Under the pieces are notes generated by a model. That model did no database searches. It was not told where the DNA came from and saw only the letters and a program-made list of their open reading frames with translations. A stretch of DNA of 64,000 nt from Flavobacteriales bacterium (GTDB lineage: Bacteria; Bacteroidota; Bacteroidia; Flavobacteriales; TMED113): the NCBI GenBank assembly GCA_002701365.1, contig NZUK01000015.1, forward strand, positions 1 through 64,000. Direction: 5' to 3'. Of the stretch, positions 20,285 through 30,194 are shown piece after piece; position 1 is the stretch's first letter; every line of letters begins with the position of its first letter. A program made the position numbers and the translations under genes.

Positions 20285-22438
20285 TTATAGATTATTAATT
20301 ATATAATCAGTGATTTGAGTGAATAAATGTAATCTGGTATTTTCGCCATAGATACTGTGATTTTTGTCAGGATAAATAAATAAATCAAATTGTTTATTAG
20401 CCTTCACCAATGCATTTACCATTTCATATGAATTTTGAACATGCACATTATCATCAGCGGAACCATGAATCAAAAAATAGTTTCCTTTTAATGAATCTAC
20501 GTGATGGATAGGGGAGTTTAAATCGTATCCATTTGGATTTTCTTGAGGAGTTTGCATATATCTTTCTGTATATATTGTGTCGTAGAATCTCCAGTTAGTG
20601 ACTGGAGCTACAGCAACAGCTGTGCTAAAGTATTTAGACCCTTTTAATAGACAAAGAGAAGACATATATCCACCGTAACTCCATCCCCAGATGCCAATTC
20701 GATTATTGTCGACAAATGGCAAGTTTGCTAGGTATTTAGCGCCTTCGGTTTGATCTATGGTCTCAAGCTTGCCTAATTCTTTATAGGTGCATTTTTTGAA
20801 TTCAGAGCCTCGTCCGCCCGTTCCTCGATTATCAATTGAAACAATAATATATTCTTGTTGGCATAACATCTGATACCACATGTAATGCCCACCCCATGAA
20901 TCAGTTACAGTTTGCGAACCTGGACCACCGTAAACATAAATTAAGACAGGATATTTTTTATTCTCATCAAAATTTAAAGGTTTCATCATCCAGCCATTCA
21001 AGTTATTCCCTTGATCAGTTGTAAATTCAAAAAACTCTTTAGTAGTTAAGTTATAATCTGTTAGAATTGAATTTAATTTCTTTGAGTCTTTAATAGTTCT
21101 TTGTTTTTTTCCTTTAGAATTGTATAAATTGATAATGTTTGGCGTATTTGCAGTGGAATATGTATTAATAAAGTATTTATAGTTTTTACTGAATTGTGCA
21201 TTGTTTGTTCCACGACTTTCAGATAACAATTTCTTTTTTTTACCAAAAGTATTTATTGAATAAATATCTCTTTGTAGTGGCGATTTTTCAGTAGATTGGT
21301 AGTATAATGTTTTTGTTTTTTCATCAAATCCATAAAGATTAGTCACTTCCCAATCACCTTTGGTAATTTGTCGTATTTCTTTTCCATTAATACTATAGAC
21401 ATATATATGATTAAAACCACTTTTTTCACTAGTCCATAAAAAATAAGAATCATCAGAGTAAAAAGTTAGATTGTCATGTATGTCAATATATGTTTCAGAT
21501 TTTTCTTCAATAATGAGATCTGCATCTCCAGTTAAAATATTGACTGCTAATAATTCTAAGTGATTTTGATGTCTATTTAACCTTTGTATAAATAATTTAT
21601 TTGTTTTATTAGTCCATTTGATACGTGGAAAATAAAACTCTTGCTTTTTATTAATTTTTGCTGTAGTATTTTCACCAGTTTGTAGGTTAATTATGTTAAT
21701 ATTGACGTTTGCATTTCTTTCTCCTGCTTTTGGGTATTTAAATTTCTCTTGTCTTGGATATAGTCCATCTTCAAACATATCCATAGAAAACTCAGGAACT
21801 TTAGATTCATTAAATGTGTAATATGCAATAAAATCGTTATTCGGTGACCATTGATAAGCCTGAGTAAAACCAAATTCTTCTTCATGAACCCAGTCTGTTG
21901 CTCCACAAATTATTTTATTTGGTAGACCTTTATGAGTAATTTTTTTAGTCTCCTTATTTTCAATATTATAGGTATAAATATTGTTTCTATAAACATATGA
22001 AATATATTTAGAGTTTGGGGAAAATTCAGGAAGTCTAATTTTTTTATCAGATATTTTTTGAACTTCCTTGGTGAACGTATTATATACATAATAAACACCC
22101 TTTTTCGAGTATCTGTAAATCTTTTCAGAATCTGTTTCTAGAAGTATTAAAGTTTCATCAGTGTTAAATTTATAGCTTCTAAATTTTATACCTAAATCAG
22201 AAGATTTTAGTAAAACATCTATTTTTTTTCCAGACTGATAGCTATGTTTTTCTATTGATATTGTATCACCACGTTCAAGTGTCGTGTAATGAATCCCGTC
22301 ATTCATTGAGTTTAGTCCATAAACTTGATCTTGACTAAATGTCCAGTTTAGAAAAATATCTTCTTTTAGTATTTCCTTTTGAGAGAATAATACCAGGATT
22401 GGCAATATAAATAAAAGTATAAATGTGTTTTGTTTCAT
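20285..22438 (-). CDS. Dipeptidyl peptidase IV family (S9) peptidase, secreted
   Basis: WGWSYGGYMSS; NRGTGGRGSEFKKC; C-terminal YPDKNHSIYG. Confidence 0.95.
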   Translation of the reverse strand: MKQNTFILLFILPILVLFSQKEILKEDIFLNWTFSQDQVYGLNSMNDGIHYTTLERGDTISIEKHSYQSGKKIDVLLKSSDLGIKFRSYKFNTDETLILLETDSEKIYRYSKKGVYYVYNTFTKEVQKISDKKIRLPEFSPNSKYISYVYRNNIYTYNIENKETKKITHKGLPNKIICGATDWVHEEEFGFTQAYQWSPNNDFIAYYTFNESKVPEFSMDMFEDGLYPRQEKFKYPKAGERNANVNINIINLQTGENTTAKINKKQEFYFPRIKWTNKTNKLFIQRLNRHQNHLELLAVNILTGDADLIIEEKSETYIDIHDNLTFYSDDSYFLWTSEKSGFNHIYVYSINGKEIRQITKGDWEVTNLYGFDEKTKTLYYQSTEKSPLQRDIYSINTFGKKKKLLSESRGTNNAQFSKNYKYFINTYSTANTPNIINLYNSKGKKQRTIKDSKKLNSILTDYNLTTKEFFEFTTDQGNNLNGWMMKPLNFDENKKYPVLIYVYGGPGSQTVTDSWGGHYMWYQMLCQQEYIIVSIDNRGTGGRGSEFKKCTYKELGKLETIDQTEGAKYLANLPFVDNNRIGIWGWSYGGYMSSLCLLKGSKYFSTAVAVAPVTNWRFYDTIYTERYMQTPQENPNGYDLNSPIHHVDSLKGNYFLIHGSADDNVHVQNSYEMVNALVKANKQFDLFIYPDKNHSIYGENTRLHLFTQITDYIINNL

Positions 22439-22475
22439 ATTAATTAAAAATTTTAATTGGCTAATTTAATTAAAT

Positions 22476-23897
22476 TTGATTAAATCATTTTCAATGAATT
22501 ATACTCAAATAGATAAAACGCACATTGATTTTTTTATTGCTCATTTAGGTGAAGAAAATGTCCTGCTGGGTGAAAATTGTAATTTATATGGAAGCGATCA
22601 TACAGAAAATTTAAGCTATCCTCCAGATACAGTTCTTTTTCCTATAAACACAGATGAAGTTGTTCTTATTATGAAATATTGTAATGTAAATAATATTTCT
22701 GTAACTCCTTCTGCTGCATTAACAGGACTAAGTGGTGGTGCAATTCCTGTATTTGGTGGGGTCAGTCTATCACTGACAAAAATGAATAAAATTATTTCAA
22801 TTAATAAAAAAAATTTTCAAGCAACAGTAGAGCCAGGTGTTATAAATGAAGAATTTCAGAATATATTAAAAGAATATAAATTATTTTACCCCCCAGATCC
22901 TGCGAGTAAAGGCTCATGTACTTTGGGTGGAAATTTTGCTCTCAATGCTGGTGGACCAAAAGCTGTTAAGTACGGTGTTACATCTCATTATGTTTTAAAT
23001 CTTGAAATTGTTTTACCTAATGGTGATGTGTTTTGGACCGGGGCAAACACTTTAAAAAATTCTACAGGATATAATTTAACTCAATTAATAGTTGGTAGTG
23101 AAGGCACGCTAGCTATAATTACTAAAGCTGTTCTTAAGTTATTGCCTTTGCCTACTGAAACAATTCTTATGTTGGTTCCATTTAGAAATGATTTTCATGC
23201 ATGTGATGCTGTAGCTGACATTATGAATCATCAAATTATTCCATCAGGATTAGAATTTATGGAAGCTCAAGCTGTTAACGTTGTAAGGGATCAAAACTAT
23301 CACAATATCCCTTTTGCAATTAATAATAAAACTAGTTCTTATTTATTAATTGAACTTGATGGTGAAAGGAAAGAAAAGTTATTGGTTGATGCTGAAAAAA
23401 TTTATTCTTTACTAAGCCAATATAATTGTGGGGATATACTTCTTGCTGAAACTAAAGAAGAGCAAGAAAGAATTTGGAAAGTAAGGCGTTCAATAGGTCT
23501 AGCAGTCAAATCATATTCTATATATAAAGAAGAAGATACTGTTGTTCCAAGAGCTAACTTAACTAAATTATTGAAGGGAGTTAAAGCAATTGGTGTTCAA
23601 TATAATTTTAAATCTATTTGTTACGGTCATGCGGGTGATGGAAACTTACATGTAAATATTTTAAAAACAGGTTTAAGTGATCATGAATGGGATATTGTTC
23701 TTAAGGAAGCAATTAGAAAAATATTTGAGTTATGTATTTCTTTAAACGGCACCATTTCAGGTGAACATGGAATTGGTTTGGTGCAAAAAGAATACATGGA
23801 TATTCCTTTTAGTTCTCAAAACTTAAATCTTCAAAAAAATATAAAATTATTATTTGATCCAAAAAATATTTTAAATCCAGGTAAAATATTTAAGTAA
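22476..23897 (+). CDS. FAD-binding oxidase (GlcD/D-lactate dehydrogenase family)
   Basis: PSAALTGLSGGAIP; TLGGNFALNAGGPKAVKYG; YGHAGDGNLHVNI; GEHGIGLVQKEYM; start may be 22494. Confidence 0.92.
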   Translation: MIKSFSMNYTQIDKTHIDFFIAHLGEENVLLGENCNLYGSDHTENLSYPPDTVLFPINTDEVVLIMKYCNVNNISVTPSAALTGLSGGAIPVFGGVSLSLTKMNKIISINKKNFQATVEPGVINEEFQNILKEYKLFYPPDPASKGSCTLGGNFALNAGGPKAVKYGVTSHYVLNLEIVLPNGDVFWTGANTLKNSTGYNLTQLIVGSEGTLAIITKAVLKLLPLPTETILMLVPFRNDFHACDAVADIMNHQIIPSGLEFMEAQAVNVVRDQNYHNIPFAINNKTSSYLLIELDGERKEKLLVDAEKIYSLLSQYNCGDILLAETKEEQERIWKVRRSIGLAVKSYSIYKEEDTVVPRANLTKLLKGVKAIGVQYNFKSICYGHAGDGNLHVNILKTGLSDHEWDIVLKEAIRKIFELCISLNGTISGEHGIGLVQKEYMDIPFSSQNLNLQKNIKLLFDPKNILNPGKIFK

Positions 23898-23905
23898 TTA
23901 ACATC

Positions 23906-24703
23906 CTATTTCGTGGCATATAAATTGATAAGTTTGGTTTTTTCAAAACCTTTTTCTTTGACTAATTTAATTTTTTGAAACCCATTTTTTGATAAAATAC
24001 TTTTTGCCATTTTTAAATTATGATTTATGTCATTTATCTCCATCACTATGGATTCAATTTTTTCCCAATGGTTTTTTTGTATCCCATATAAAACATTAAT
24101 TTCTTCACCTTCGCAATCAATTTTTAAAAGTTTAATTTTTTGAATTTTTTCTTTTTCAACAAAATCACTTAATGTAATGACTTGGCTTGATATTTTTTGT
24201 TGATTTGCTTGTAAGTATTTTGCAATGAATGGTATAAAAACTTTAGGTATTAATTTAGACCACCAAAACTGAGACCCCATAGTTAAAATACTTCCTTCAA
24301 CTGCAGAGTTGAAATGATTTTTGTCATTTTGCCACACTTCAGGGTGAGACGTTGATAATGCTGGACTATTTGGATAGTATGTAAAATCTAGTATTTGTTT
24401 TTTATTGGACAGTCCCATCATATATGTTTTGAAATTTGGATTTAGGCTTAATTCTGAATTTTTTTTTAGTGATTTATATATTTCTGGAATGGGCTCAAAA
24501 CTATATATGCTTATGTTTTGAAATTTTTGTGATAGCCGGACTCCAAATACTCCGATATTTGCTCCTACATCAATAATTGTATCTTTCTCTGAAATGTCAA
24601 GCCCTATTTCTAGATACCCACTTATATGCTCGTCAAGCACAAGTGCTTCAGTTTCTTTTAAGCAGTGTATTTTAGTTCCGTCAGTTAAATTAATTTTTTT
24701 CAT
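23906..24703 (-). CDS. FkbM family SAM-dependent methyltransferase
   Basis: DTIIDVGANIGVFGV; KLLKIDCEGEEINVLYG. Confidence 0.88.
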   Translation of the reverse strand: MKKINLTDGTKIHCLKETEALVLDEHISGYLEIGLDISEKDTIIDVGANIGVFGVRLSQKFQNISIYSFEPIPEIYKSLKKNSELSLNPNFKTYMMGLSNKKQILDFTYYPNSPALSTSHPEVWQNDKNHFNSAVEGSILTMGSQFWWSKLIPKVFIPFIAKYLQANQQKISSQVITLSDFVEKEKIQKIKLLKIDCEGEEINVLYGIQKNHWEKIESIVMEINDINHNLKMAKSILSKNGFQKIKLVKEKGFEKTKLINLYATK

Positions 24704-24718
24704 ACTTTTAAGTAATAT

Positions 24719-25426
24719 ATGGAAAAATTAACATTTATTCTCTATACTATTTTTATTGTAGTGTGTTGTAATTTATTTGGATTTATATTGTCATTGGCAT
24801 CTATTTATTTGCCGTCTTTATCAAGATACAGAATACAAAAAAGAAAAATAAAAGCTAGTGTATTTTATTCTAGATTGCCATTAATTTTGTTTAATATTTT
24901 TTTATTAATCATTATTTCATCTTCTGGTCTTTATTTTCTTTATGATTTATTTGACCCAATAGTTAGATTAGATATTTTAATTATTTTCTTGCAATTCTTT
25001 TTTATTTTAATTATAGATGACATCTATTTTTATTTTCTTCACTATTGGATGCATAAAAATAAATATATATTAGATAAAATTCATCGTATACATCATCGAG
25101 CAACAACTCCCATTGCGCTTGAGTATATTTATGTGCATCCTTTGGAATGGATTATGGGCTATTTAGGACCTTTCTTAGCAATTTTCATTATAAGCATTGT
25201 TTCTCCAGTAAATATATTGGCATTTTGGTTATATCAATTTATTAGAAATGTCCACGAATTAGATGTTCATTCGGGCTTTAAATCTTATCTTTCTAAATAT
25301 ATCCCATTTTGGGGTGAATCAGAACATCATGATTTACATCACGCCAAATTGAATGGTAATTATGCTACAACATTTAAATTGTGGGATCGTTTATTTAAAA
25401 CAGAGATTAGTAATGAAAAAAGGTAA
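24719..25426 (+). CDS. Sterol desaturase / fatty acid hydroxylase family membrane protein
   Basis: His clusters HYWMHKN, HRIHHRA, HHDLHH; multi-TM. Confidence 0.92.
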   Translation: MEKLTFILYTIFIVVCCNLFGFILSLASIYLPSLSRYRIQKRKIKASVFYSRLPLILFNIFLLIIISSSGLYFLYDLFDPIVRLDILIIFLQFFFILIIDDIYFYFLHYWMHKNKYILDKIHRIHHRATTPIALEYIYVHPLEWIMGYLGPFLAIFIISIVSPVNILAFWLYQFIRNVHELDVHSGFKSYLSKYIPFWGESEHHDLHHAKLNGNYATTFKLWDRLFKTEISNEKR

Positions 25427-26180
25427 GCCGCTTATATTAGTTGTTAATGATGACGGAATTGATTCTCAAGGAATAAATTTTTTAAAAAAAATCATGTGCC
25501 AAATAGGTGATGTTTATGTTGTTGCACCTGATACTAACAGATCAGCTTATTCACATTCTATGACTTTAAATAATTCAATTTCAATCAAAAAAATGAACAA
25601 AAACGTAAATGATTTTGCGTGCTCTGGAACTCCTGTGGATTGCGTAAAATTAGCTTTAAACAAGATCTTGCCTCGTACGCCGGACTTGTGTGTTTCAGGT
25701 ATTAATCACGGTTCAAATCAATCGATTAACGGCCTGTACTCTGGCACCCTCCATGCCGCTATGGAAGCTAATATTCAAGGTGTTCCTGCAATATCTTTTT
25801 CTCATTTGAGTTATGAAACTATTATTAACTTTACTCCTTTTTCATCCTTTATATATGATGTATCTAAAAAAGTTTTGGGTGATAGTAATGAGGGAGTGAC
25901 ATTTAATATTAATTTTCCAGATGTTCCGTTTAAAGATATAAAAGGTGTGAAGGTGTGTTTGACTGGTCAAGGTGTTTGGAAAGAAAAATTTGAGTTAGTT
26001 AAAAAAGAAAAATTTGAGAAACATTTTTTGATAGGTGGAGAATTTAAATCAAACAATAATCTGATTAATACAGATAATTGGGCGCTAACTAATAATTTTA
26101 TTTCGATAGTTCCAGTTAATCTATATCCTCATTTAAGTATTAACTTAGATAAGTTAAAGTATTTAGAGAATGTTTTTTAA
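25413..26180 (+). CDS. surE: 5'/3'-nucleotidase SurE
   Basis: ILVVNDDGIDSQGI; SGTPVDCVKLAL; SGINHGSN; start corrected to MKKGKPL. Confidence 0.96.
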   Translation: MKKGKPLILVVNDDGIDSQGINFLKKIMCQIGDVYVVAPDTNRSAYSHSMTLNNSISIKKMNKNVNDFACSGTPVDCVKLALNKILPRTPDLCVSGINHGSNQSINGLYSGTLHAAMEANIQGVPAISFSHLSYETIINFTPFSSFIYDVSKKVLGDSNEGVTFNINFPDVPFKDIKGVKVCLTGQGVWKEKFELVKKEKFEKHFLIGGEFKSNNNLINTDNWALTNNFISIVPVNLYPHLSINLDKLKYLENVF

Positions 26181-26442
26181 GAGAGATTCAGCATTATTAG
26201 GTTTATTCATTGGTCTTGTTAATCCAGTAGTATTTTACTTTTTACAAGATCTAATAGTTCCAGTAATTCTAGGTAGTAAATTTGATATTCAAAGTATGCA
26301 ATTATTTGCGGTTGTTGCTAATCTTATTTTTTTTAGATATTATATTATGAATCTTAAATTTGAAAAAACTGCTAAAGGTATTTTTTTTGCCACATTTATC
26401 TATGCGGTTATTTGGATCTATTTAAATAAAGGCAATATATAA
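26170..26442 (+). CDS. Small conserved membrane protein in surE-lpxB operon
   Basis: 90-aa ORF overlapping the surE stop and abutting lpxB; three TM segments. Confidence 0.7.
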   Translation: MFFKRDSALLGLFIGLVNPVVFYFLQDLIVPVILGSKFDIQSMQLFAVVANLIFFRYYIMNLKFEKTAKGIFFATFIYAVIWIYLNKGNI

Positions 26443-27552
26443 ATGCATTATTATATTATTTCAGGAGAGTTATCAGGTGATTTATATGGTTCTAAATTAA
26501 TACATTCCTTGAGAAAATTAGATTCAAATTCTAAATTCTCATGTTGGGGTGGTTCAAATATGCATAATGCTGGAGGAGATGTTGTAGTTAATTTAGACTC
26601 TCTTTCTTACATGGGTTTTTGGGAAGTTTTGAAAAATAGTAATACAATTTTAAAAAATCTATTTTTTGCCAAAAAACATATTAGTAAAATTAAACCAGAT
26701 GCACTTATTTTAATTGATTATCCAGGCTTTAATTTACAGATTGCTAAATATGCTAAAAAAAAAGGAATACCGGTTTTTTGGTTTATTGCCCCTCAAGTTT
26801 GGGCATGGAACGGGAGACGTGTTATAAAAATGAAAAAATATATAGATAAATTATTTGTTGCTTTGCCTTTTGAGTTAGATTATTTTCAGAGAAAAGGTAT
26901 TAAAACATATTATTTTGGTCATCCTTTAACAGACATATTAGGTAATCAACGTCATAATACATTGCACCCTAATTTAGGTAAGCCAATAATAGCTCTTTTT
27001 CCTGGAAGTCGTGTTCAAGAAATTAAGAAGATGTTGCCCGCAATGCTTAAAGTGACATCTTTTTTTCAAGATTATAGATTTGTTATCATATGTGCAGAGA
27101 GTATTAATAGGTCTATCTATGAGGATTTAGTTATTGATTGTAATATAGAGTTAAAATTCAATAAAGATATTTTGCCAAGTGTTAACGCTGCTTTAGTTAC
27201 TTCTGGAACAGCTTCTTTAGAGTTAGCTTTGTGTAGGATCCCTCAAGTTGTATGTTATAAATTACATTATTTATCATTTTTAATCGCCAAAATTTTTATA
27301 AAGTTAAAATTCATTTCTTTGGTTAATATTTTAGCAAAAAAAATGGTTGTTGATGAATTGATTCAACACGATTTTAATATTAAAAATATCATTCATTCTT
27401 TGCAAAATGTGCTAGATGAAAAAAAACAAAAAATAATACTCAAAGAATATGATAAAATAATAAATCAATTAAGTGGGACAGGTTGTTTTAATAAAATTGC
27501 AGAAAATATTTATTTAGATTTACGCGGAATTAATAAGCAGCAAAACAAATAA
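26443..27552 (+). CDS. lpxB: Lipid-A-disaccharide synthase
   Basis: ISGELSGDLYGSKLI; PQVWAWNGRRVIKMKKYIDKLFVALPFE; FPGSRVQEIKKMLP. Confidence 0.96.
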   Translation: MHYYIISGELSGDLYGSKLIHSLRKLDSNSKFSCWGGSNMHNAGGDVVVNLDSLSYMGFWEVLKNSNTILKNLFFAKKHISKIKPDALILIDYPGFNLQIAKYAKKKGIPVFWFIAPQVWAWNGRRVIKMKKYIDKLFVALPFELDYFQRKGIKTYYFGHPLTDILGNQRHNTLHPNLGKPIIALFPGSRVQEIKKMLPAMLKVTSFFQDYRFVIICAESINRSIYEDLVIDCNIELKFNKDILPSVNAALVTSGTASLELALCRIPQVVCYKLHYLSFLIAKIFIKLKFISLVNILAKKMVVDELIQHDFNIKNIIHSLQNVLDEKKQKIILKEYDKIINQLSGTGCFNKIAENIYLDLRGINKQQNK

Positions 27553-27698
27553 GCAATTAGTCCAAAACCATAACTAACTAATGTTAATACCCAAACAATT
27601 CTTATAAATACTGGGTCAATATTAAAATAATCTCCTAGACCAGAACATACACCAAATAAAACTCCTTGTTTTTGGTCTCTATATAGTCTCTTTTTCAT
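27510..27698 (-). CDS. PspC domain protein
   Basis: KRLYRDQKQGVLFGVCSGLGDYFNIDPVFIRIVWVL. Confidence 0.93.
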   Translation of the reverse strand: MKKRLYRDQKQGVLFGVCSGLGDYFNIDPVFIRIVWVLTLVSYGFGLIAYLFCCLLIPRKSK

Positions 27699-28408
27699 TC
27701 TTTTTCTAATATCATTTCCATCTCTATGTCAAGATCAACTGCTAGTCCCATGATGTCTTGAGAAAATGGAACAATTCCACTTATAACTGCAGTATTATTA
27801 GTGAGTGAAATTATTGTAAAAGAAGATTCAAGATTTGTGTCATTGTCAGTCGCTAGTAAAGTGGTGTCGTCATTAACAAGAGTCCAATTACCATTGCTAG
27901 ATACGTCAATTGGAATACCAGGAACATCAAACGCTATAATTGTAATTGGTTCTGTTGTAAAGTTCAAATTATTACTATAAGTATAATTAGGATATTGGAA
28001 AATCCACTCACCTGCATTGCTTGCTTCCCCTGAAATAGTTTGTACGCCAAGTAGTGTCCCAACTTTTGGCACATCTGAAAGGTCGATTTCAGTACTATAT
28101 TCTAAAGAAACAATATTCCATACTCCATTTAATAAATTAGCATTAGAGTACTCGCAGGATCCGTTATCATCTGTTGCATCAGGTTCATAATTGATTGCTT
28201 CTTCGTCTGTGCAACCTAAAATAATACAACTTCCATCGTCAATTGTGGCATTTTCGTCATAATTTAAGGCTTCAGAGTTAGTACAACCCTCAGTATTTTC
28301 ATTAGGATTATTGGGATTGACAGGTGATATTGAATCTTCCTCTTGTGAACATGAGCTTACAAGAAAACAAAGTATTAGTATTGATAGTATGCGGTAATAT
28401 GTTTGCAT
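27695..28408 (-). CDS. Lipoprotein with two CTxxxAxNYxxxATxDxGSC repeats and lipocalin-like C-terminus
   Basis: Lipobox SSC; GCTNSEALNYDENATIDDGSC and GCTDEEAINYEPDATDDNGSC. Confidence 0.8.
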   Translation of the reverse strand: MQTYYRILSILILCFLVSSCSQEEDSISPVNPNNPNENTEGCTNSEALNYDENATIDDGSCIILGCTDEEAINYEPDATDDNGSCEYSNANLLNGVWNIVSLEYSTEIDLSDVPKVGTLLGVQTISGEASNAGEWIFQYPNYTYSNNLNFTTEPITIIAFDVPGIPIDVSSNGNWTLVNDDTTLLATDNDTNLESSFTIISLTNNTAVISGIVPFSQDIMGLAVDLDIEMEMILEKE

Positions 28409-28430
28409 GATATTCTATTTTTAAATAAAG

Positions 28431-28967
28431 TTAGTGTTTCTTTTTAAGTAATTGATCAATATTTGACTTCATCTCATTAAATTCAGTGTGTTCAAATAGT
28501 CTTGTTAAAAATGCAATATGTCCATTTTGATCAATAATAATATTCCTTGTTACTCCAGCTTTTTCTTCTGCAAATAATTCAAATATTTGAGAATCGTGAT
28601 CAGTCATAATCGGGTAGGTGACGTTTGTTTTGTCAATCATATTTTGAATTTCTTTTTTTTTCTGAGGTCTTTTTTCTGTGTCTTTTGCAAGAGCAATTAA
28701 TATAAAGTCATCGTTATTTTTATATTTTTGCCATATTTCTTTTTCAATATATGGCATCTCCTTAATACAAACACTACACCAGCTGGCAGTAAATTGAATC
28801 ATAATAATCTTGCCAAGATGTTGTTTTAGATTAAATATTTCATCGTTATTATTTTTGACTTGAAAAGTTGGAGCTTTATCACCGACATTAATTATATATC
28901 CCCTATCTCCTTGACCAAAGGATAGTTGGAAAGAAAACAATAATATAATTAAAATTATTCTCCTCAT
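28431..28967 (-). CDS. TlpA-like thiol:disulfide oxidoreductase
   Basis: IQFTASWCSVCIKEMPYIEKE; signal peptide. Confidence 0.9.
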   Translation of the reverse strand: MRRIILIILLFSFQLSFGQGDRGYIINVGDKAPTFQVKNNNDEIFNLKQHLGKIIMIQFTASWCSVCIKEMPYIEKEIWQKYKNNDDFILIALAKDTEKRPQKKKEIQNMIDKTNVTYPIMTDHDSQIFELFAEEKAGVTRNIIIDQNGHIAFLTRLFEHTEFNEMKSNIDQLLKKKH

Positions 28968-30191
28968 TTATTGCATCTTTTCCTGAAAGTTTTTATCTAT
29001 AGTATTAAGAAAATTTTGCGTATTAACATAGTGAGTTTCATTTAATTTTTTACCATGAATGCATAGCGCCAGGTCTTTTGTCATAGTTCCACTTTCAATT
29101 GTTTCAATACATACCTTTTCCAGAGTTTGACAAAATTTGATTAAATCAGTATTGTTATCTTTTTTTCCTCTAAAACTTAATCCTCTTGTCCATGCAAAGA
29201 TTGAGGCAATGGGGTTTGTGGAGGTTTGCTTTCCCTCTTGATGAAGTCTGTAGTGTCTTGTTACTGTACCGTGTGCAGCTTCAGATTCCATAACATTTCC
29301 GTCAGGAGTTAGTAACACTGAAGTCATTAAGCCTAATGATCCAAATCCTTGTGCTACAGTGTCAGATTGCACATCACCATCATAATTCTTACAAGCCCAT
29401 ACAAAACCCCCATTCCATTTAAGTGCTGATGCAACCATGTCATCAATTAATCGATGTTCATATGTTAGATTTTTAGCATCAAATTGAGTTTTAAACTCAT
29501 TTTCATAGACCTCTTGAAAAATATCTTTAAAGCGACCATCGTATGCTTTAAGTATTGTGTTTTTTGTAGATAAGTACAATGGCCAATTTTTATCTAAGGC
29601 TTTATTAAAGCATGATCTTGCGAATCCATAGATAGATTCATCTGTATTATACATGCTCATCGCTACACCACCACCACTATATTCATATACATTCCAAGTT
29701 GTTTCCTTCCCATGTTCATCTTCAAAAGACATTTTTAATTTCCCTTTACCCTTAATTACTACATCAGTTGCTTTATATTGATCACCAAAAGCGTGTCTTC
29801 CAATGCATATAGGTTGAGTCCAGTTTGGCACAAGCCTAGGAACATTTTTGCAAATAATTGGCTCCCTAAAAACAGTGCCTCCAACAATATTTCGAATAGT
29901 TCCATTAGGAGATTTCCACATTTTTTTAAGTTTAAATTCTTCAACTCTTTCTTCGTCAGGAGTTATTGTAGCACATTTGATACCAACATGGTATTTTTTA
30001 ATCGCTTCAGCAGCATCAATTGTAATTTGATCATTTGTTTTATCTCGACTTTCCATTCCTAGATCATAGTATTTAATATCTAATTCTAAATATGGAAAAA
30101 TTAATTTTTCTTTGATAAAACTCCAGATAATTCTTGTCATTTCATCTCCATCTAATTCTACAATTGGGTTTGTTACAATGATTTTATTCAT
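28968..30191 (-). CDS. icd: NADP-dependent isocitrate dehydrogenase (homodimeric, eukaryotic-like type)
   Basis: [44 protein letters not shown]. Confidence 0.95.
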   Translation of the reverse strand: MNKIIVTNPIVELDGDEMTRIIWSFIKEKLIFPYLELDIKYYDLGMESRDKTNDQITIDAAEAIKKYHVGIKCATITPDEERVEEFKLKKMWKSPNGTIRNIVGGTVFREPIICKNVPRLVPNWTQPICIGRHAFGDQYKATDVVIKGKGKLKMSFEDEHGKETTWNVYEYSGGGVAMSMYNTDESIYGFARSCFNKALDKNWPLYLSTKNTILKAYDGRFKDIFQEVYENEFKTQFDAKNLTYEHRLIDDMVASALKWNGGFVWACKNYDGDVQSDTVAQGFGSLGLMTSVLLTPDGNVMESEAAHGTVTRHYRLHQEGKQTSTNPIASIFAWTRGLSFRGKKDNNTDLIKFCQTLEKVCIETIESGTMTKDLALCIHGKKLNETHYVNTQNFLNTIDKNFQEKMQ

Positions 30192-30194
30192 AAT

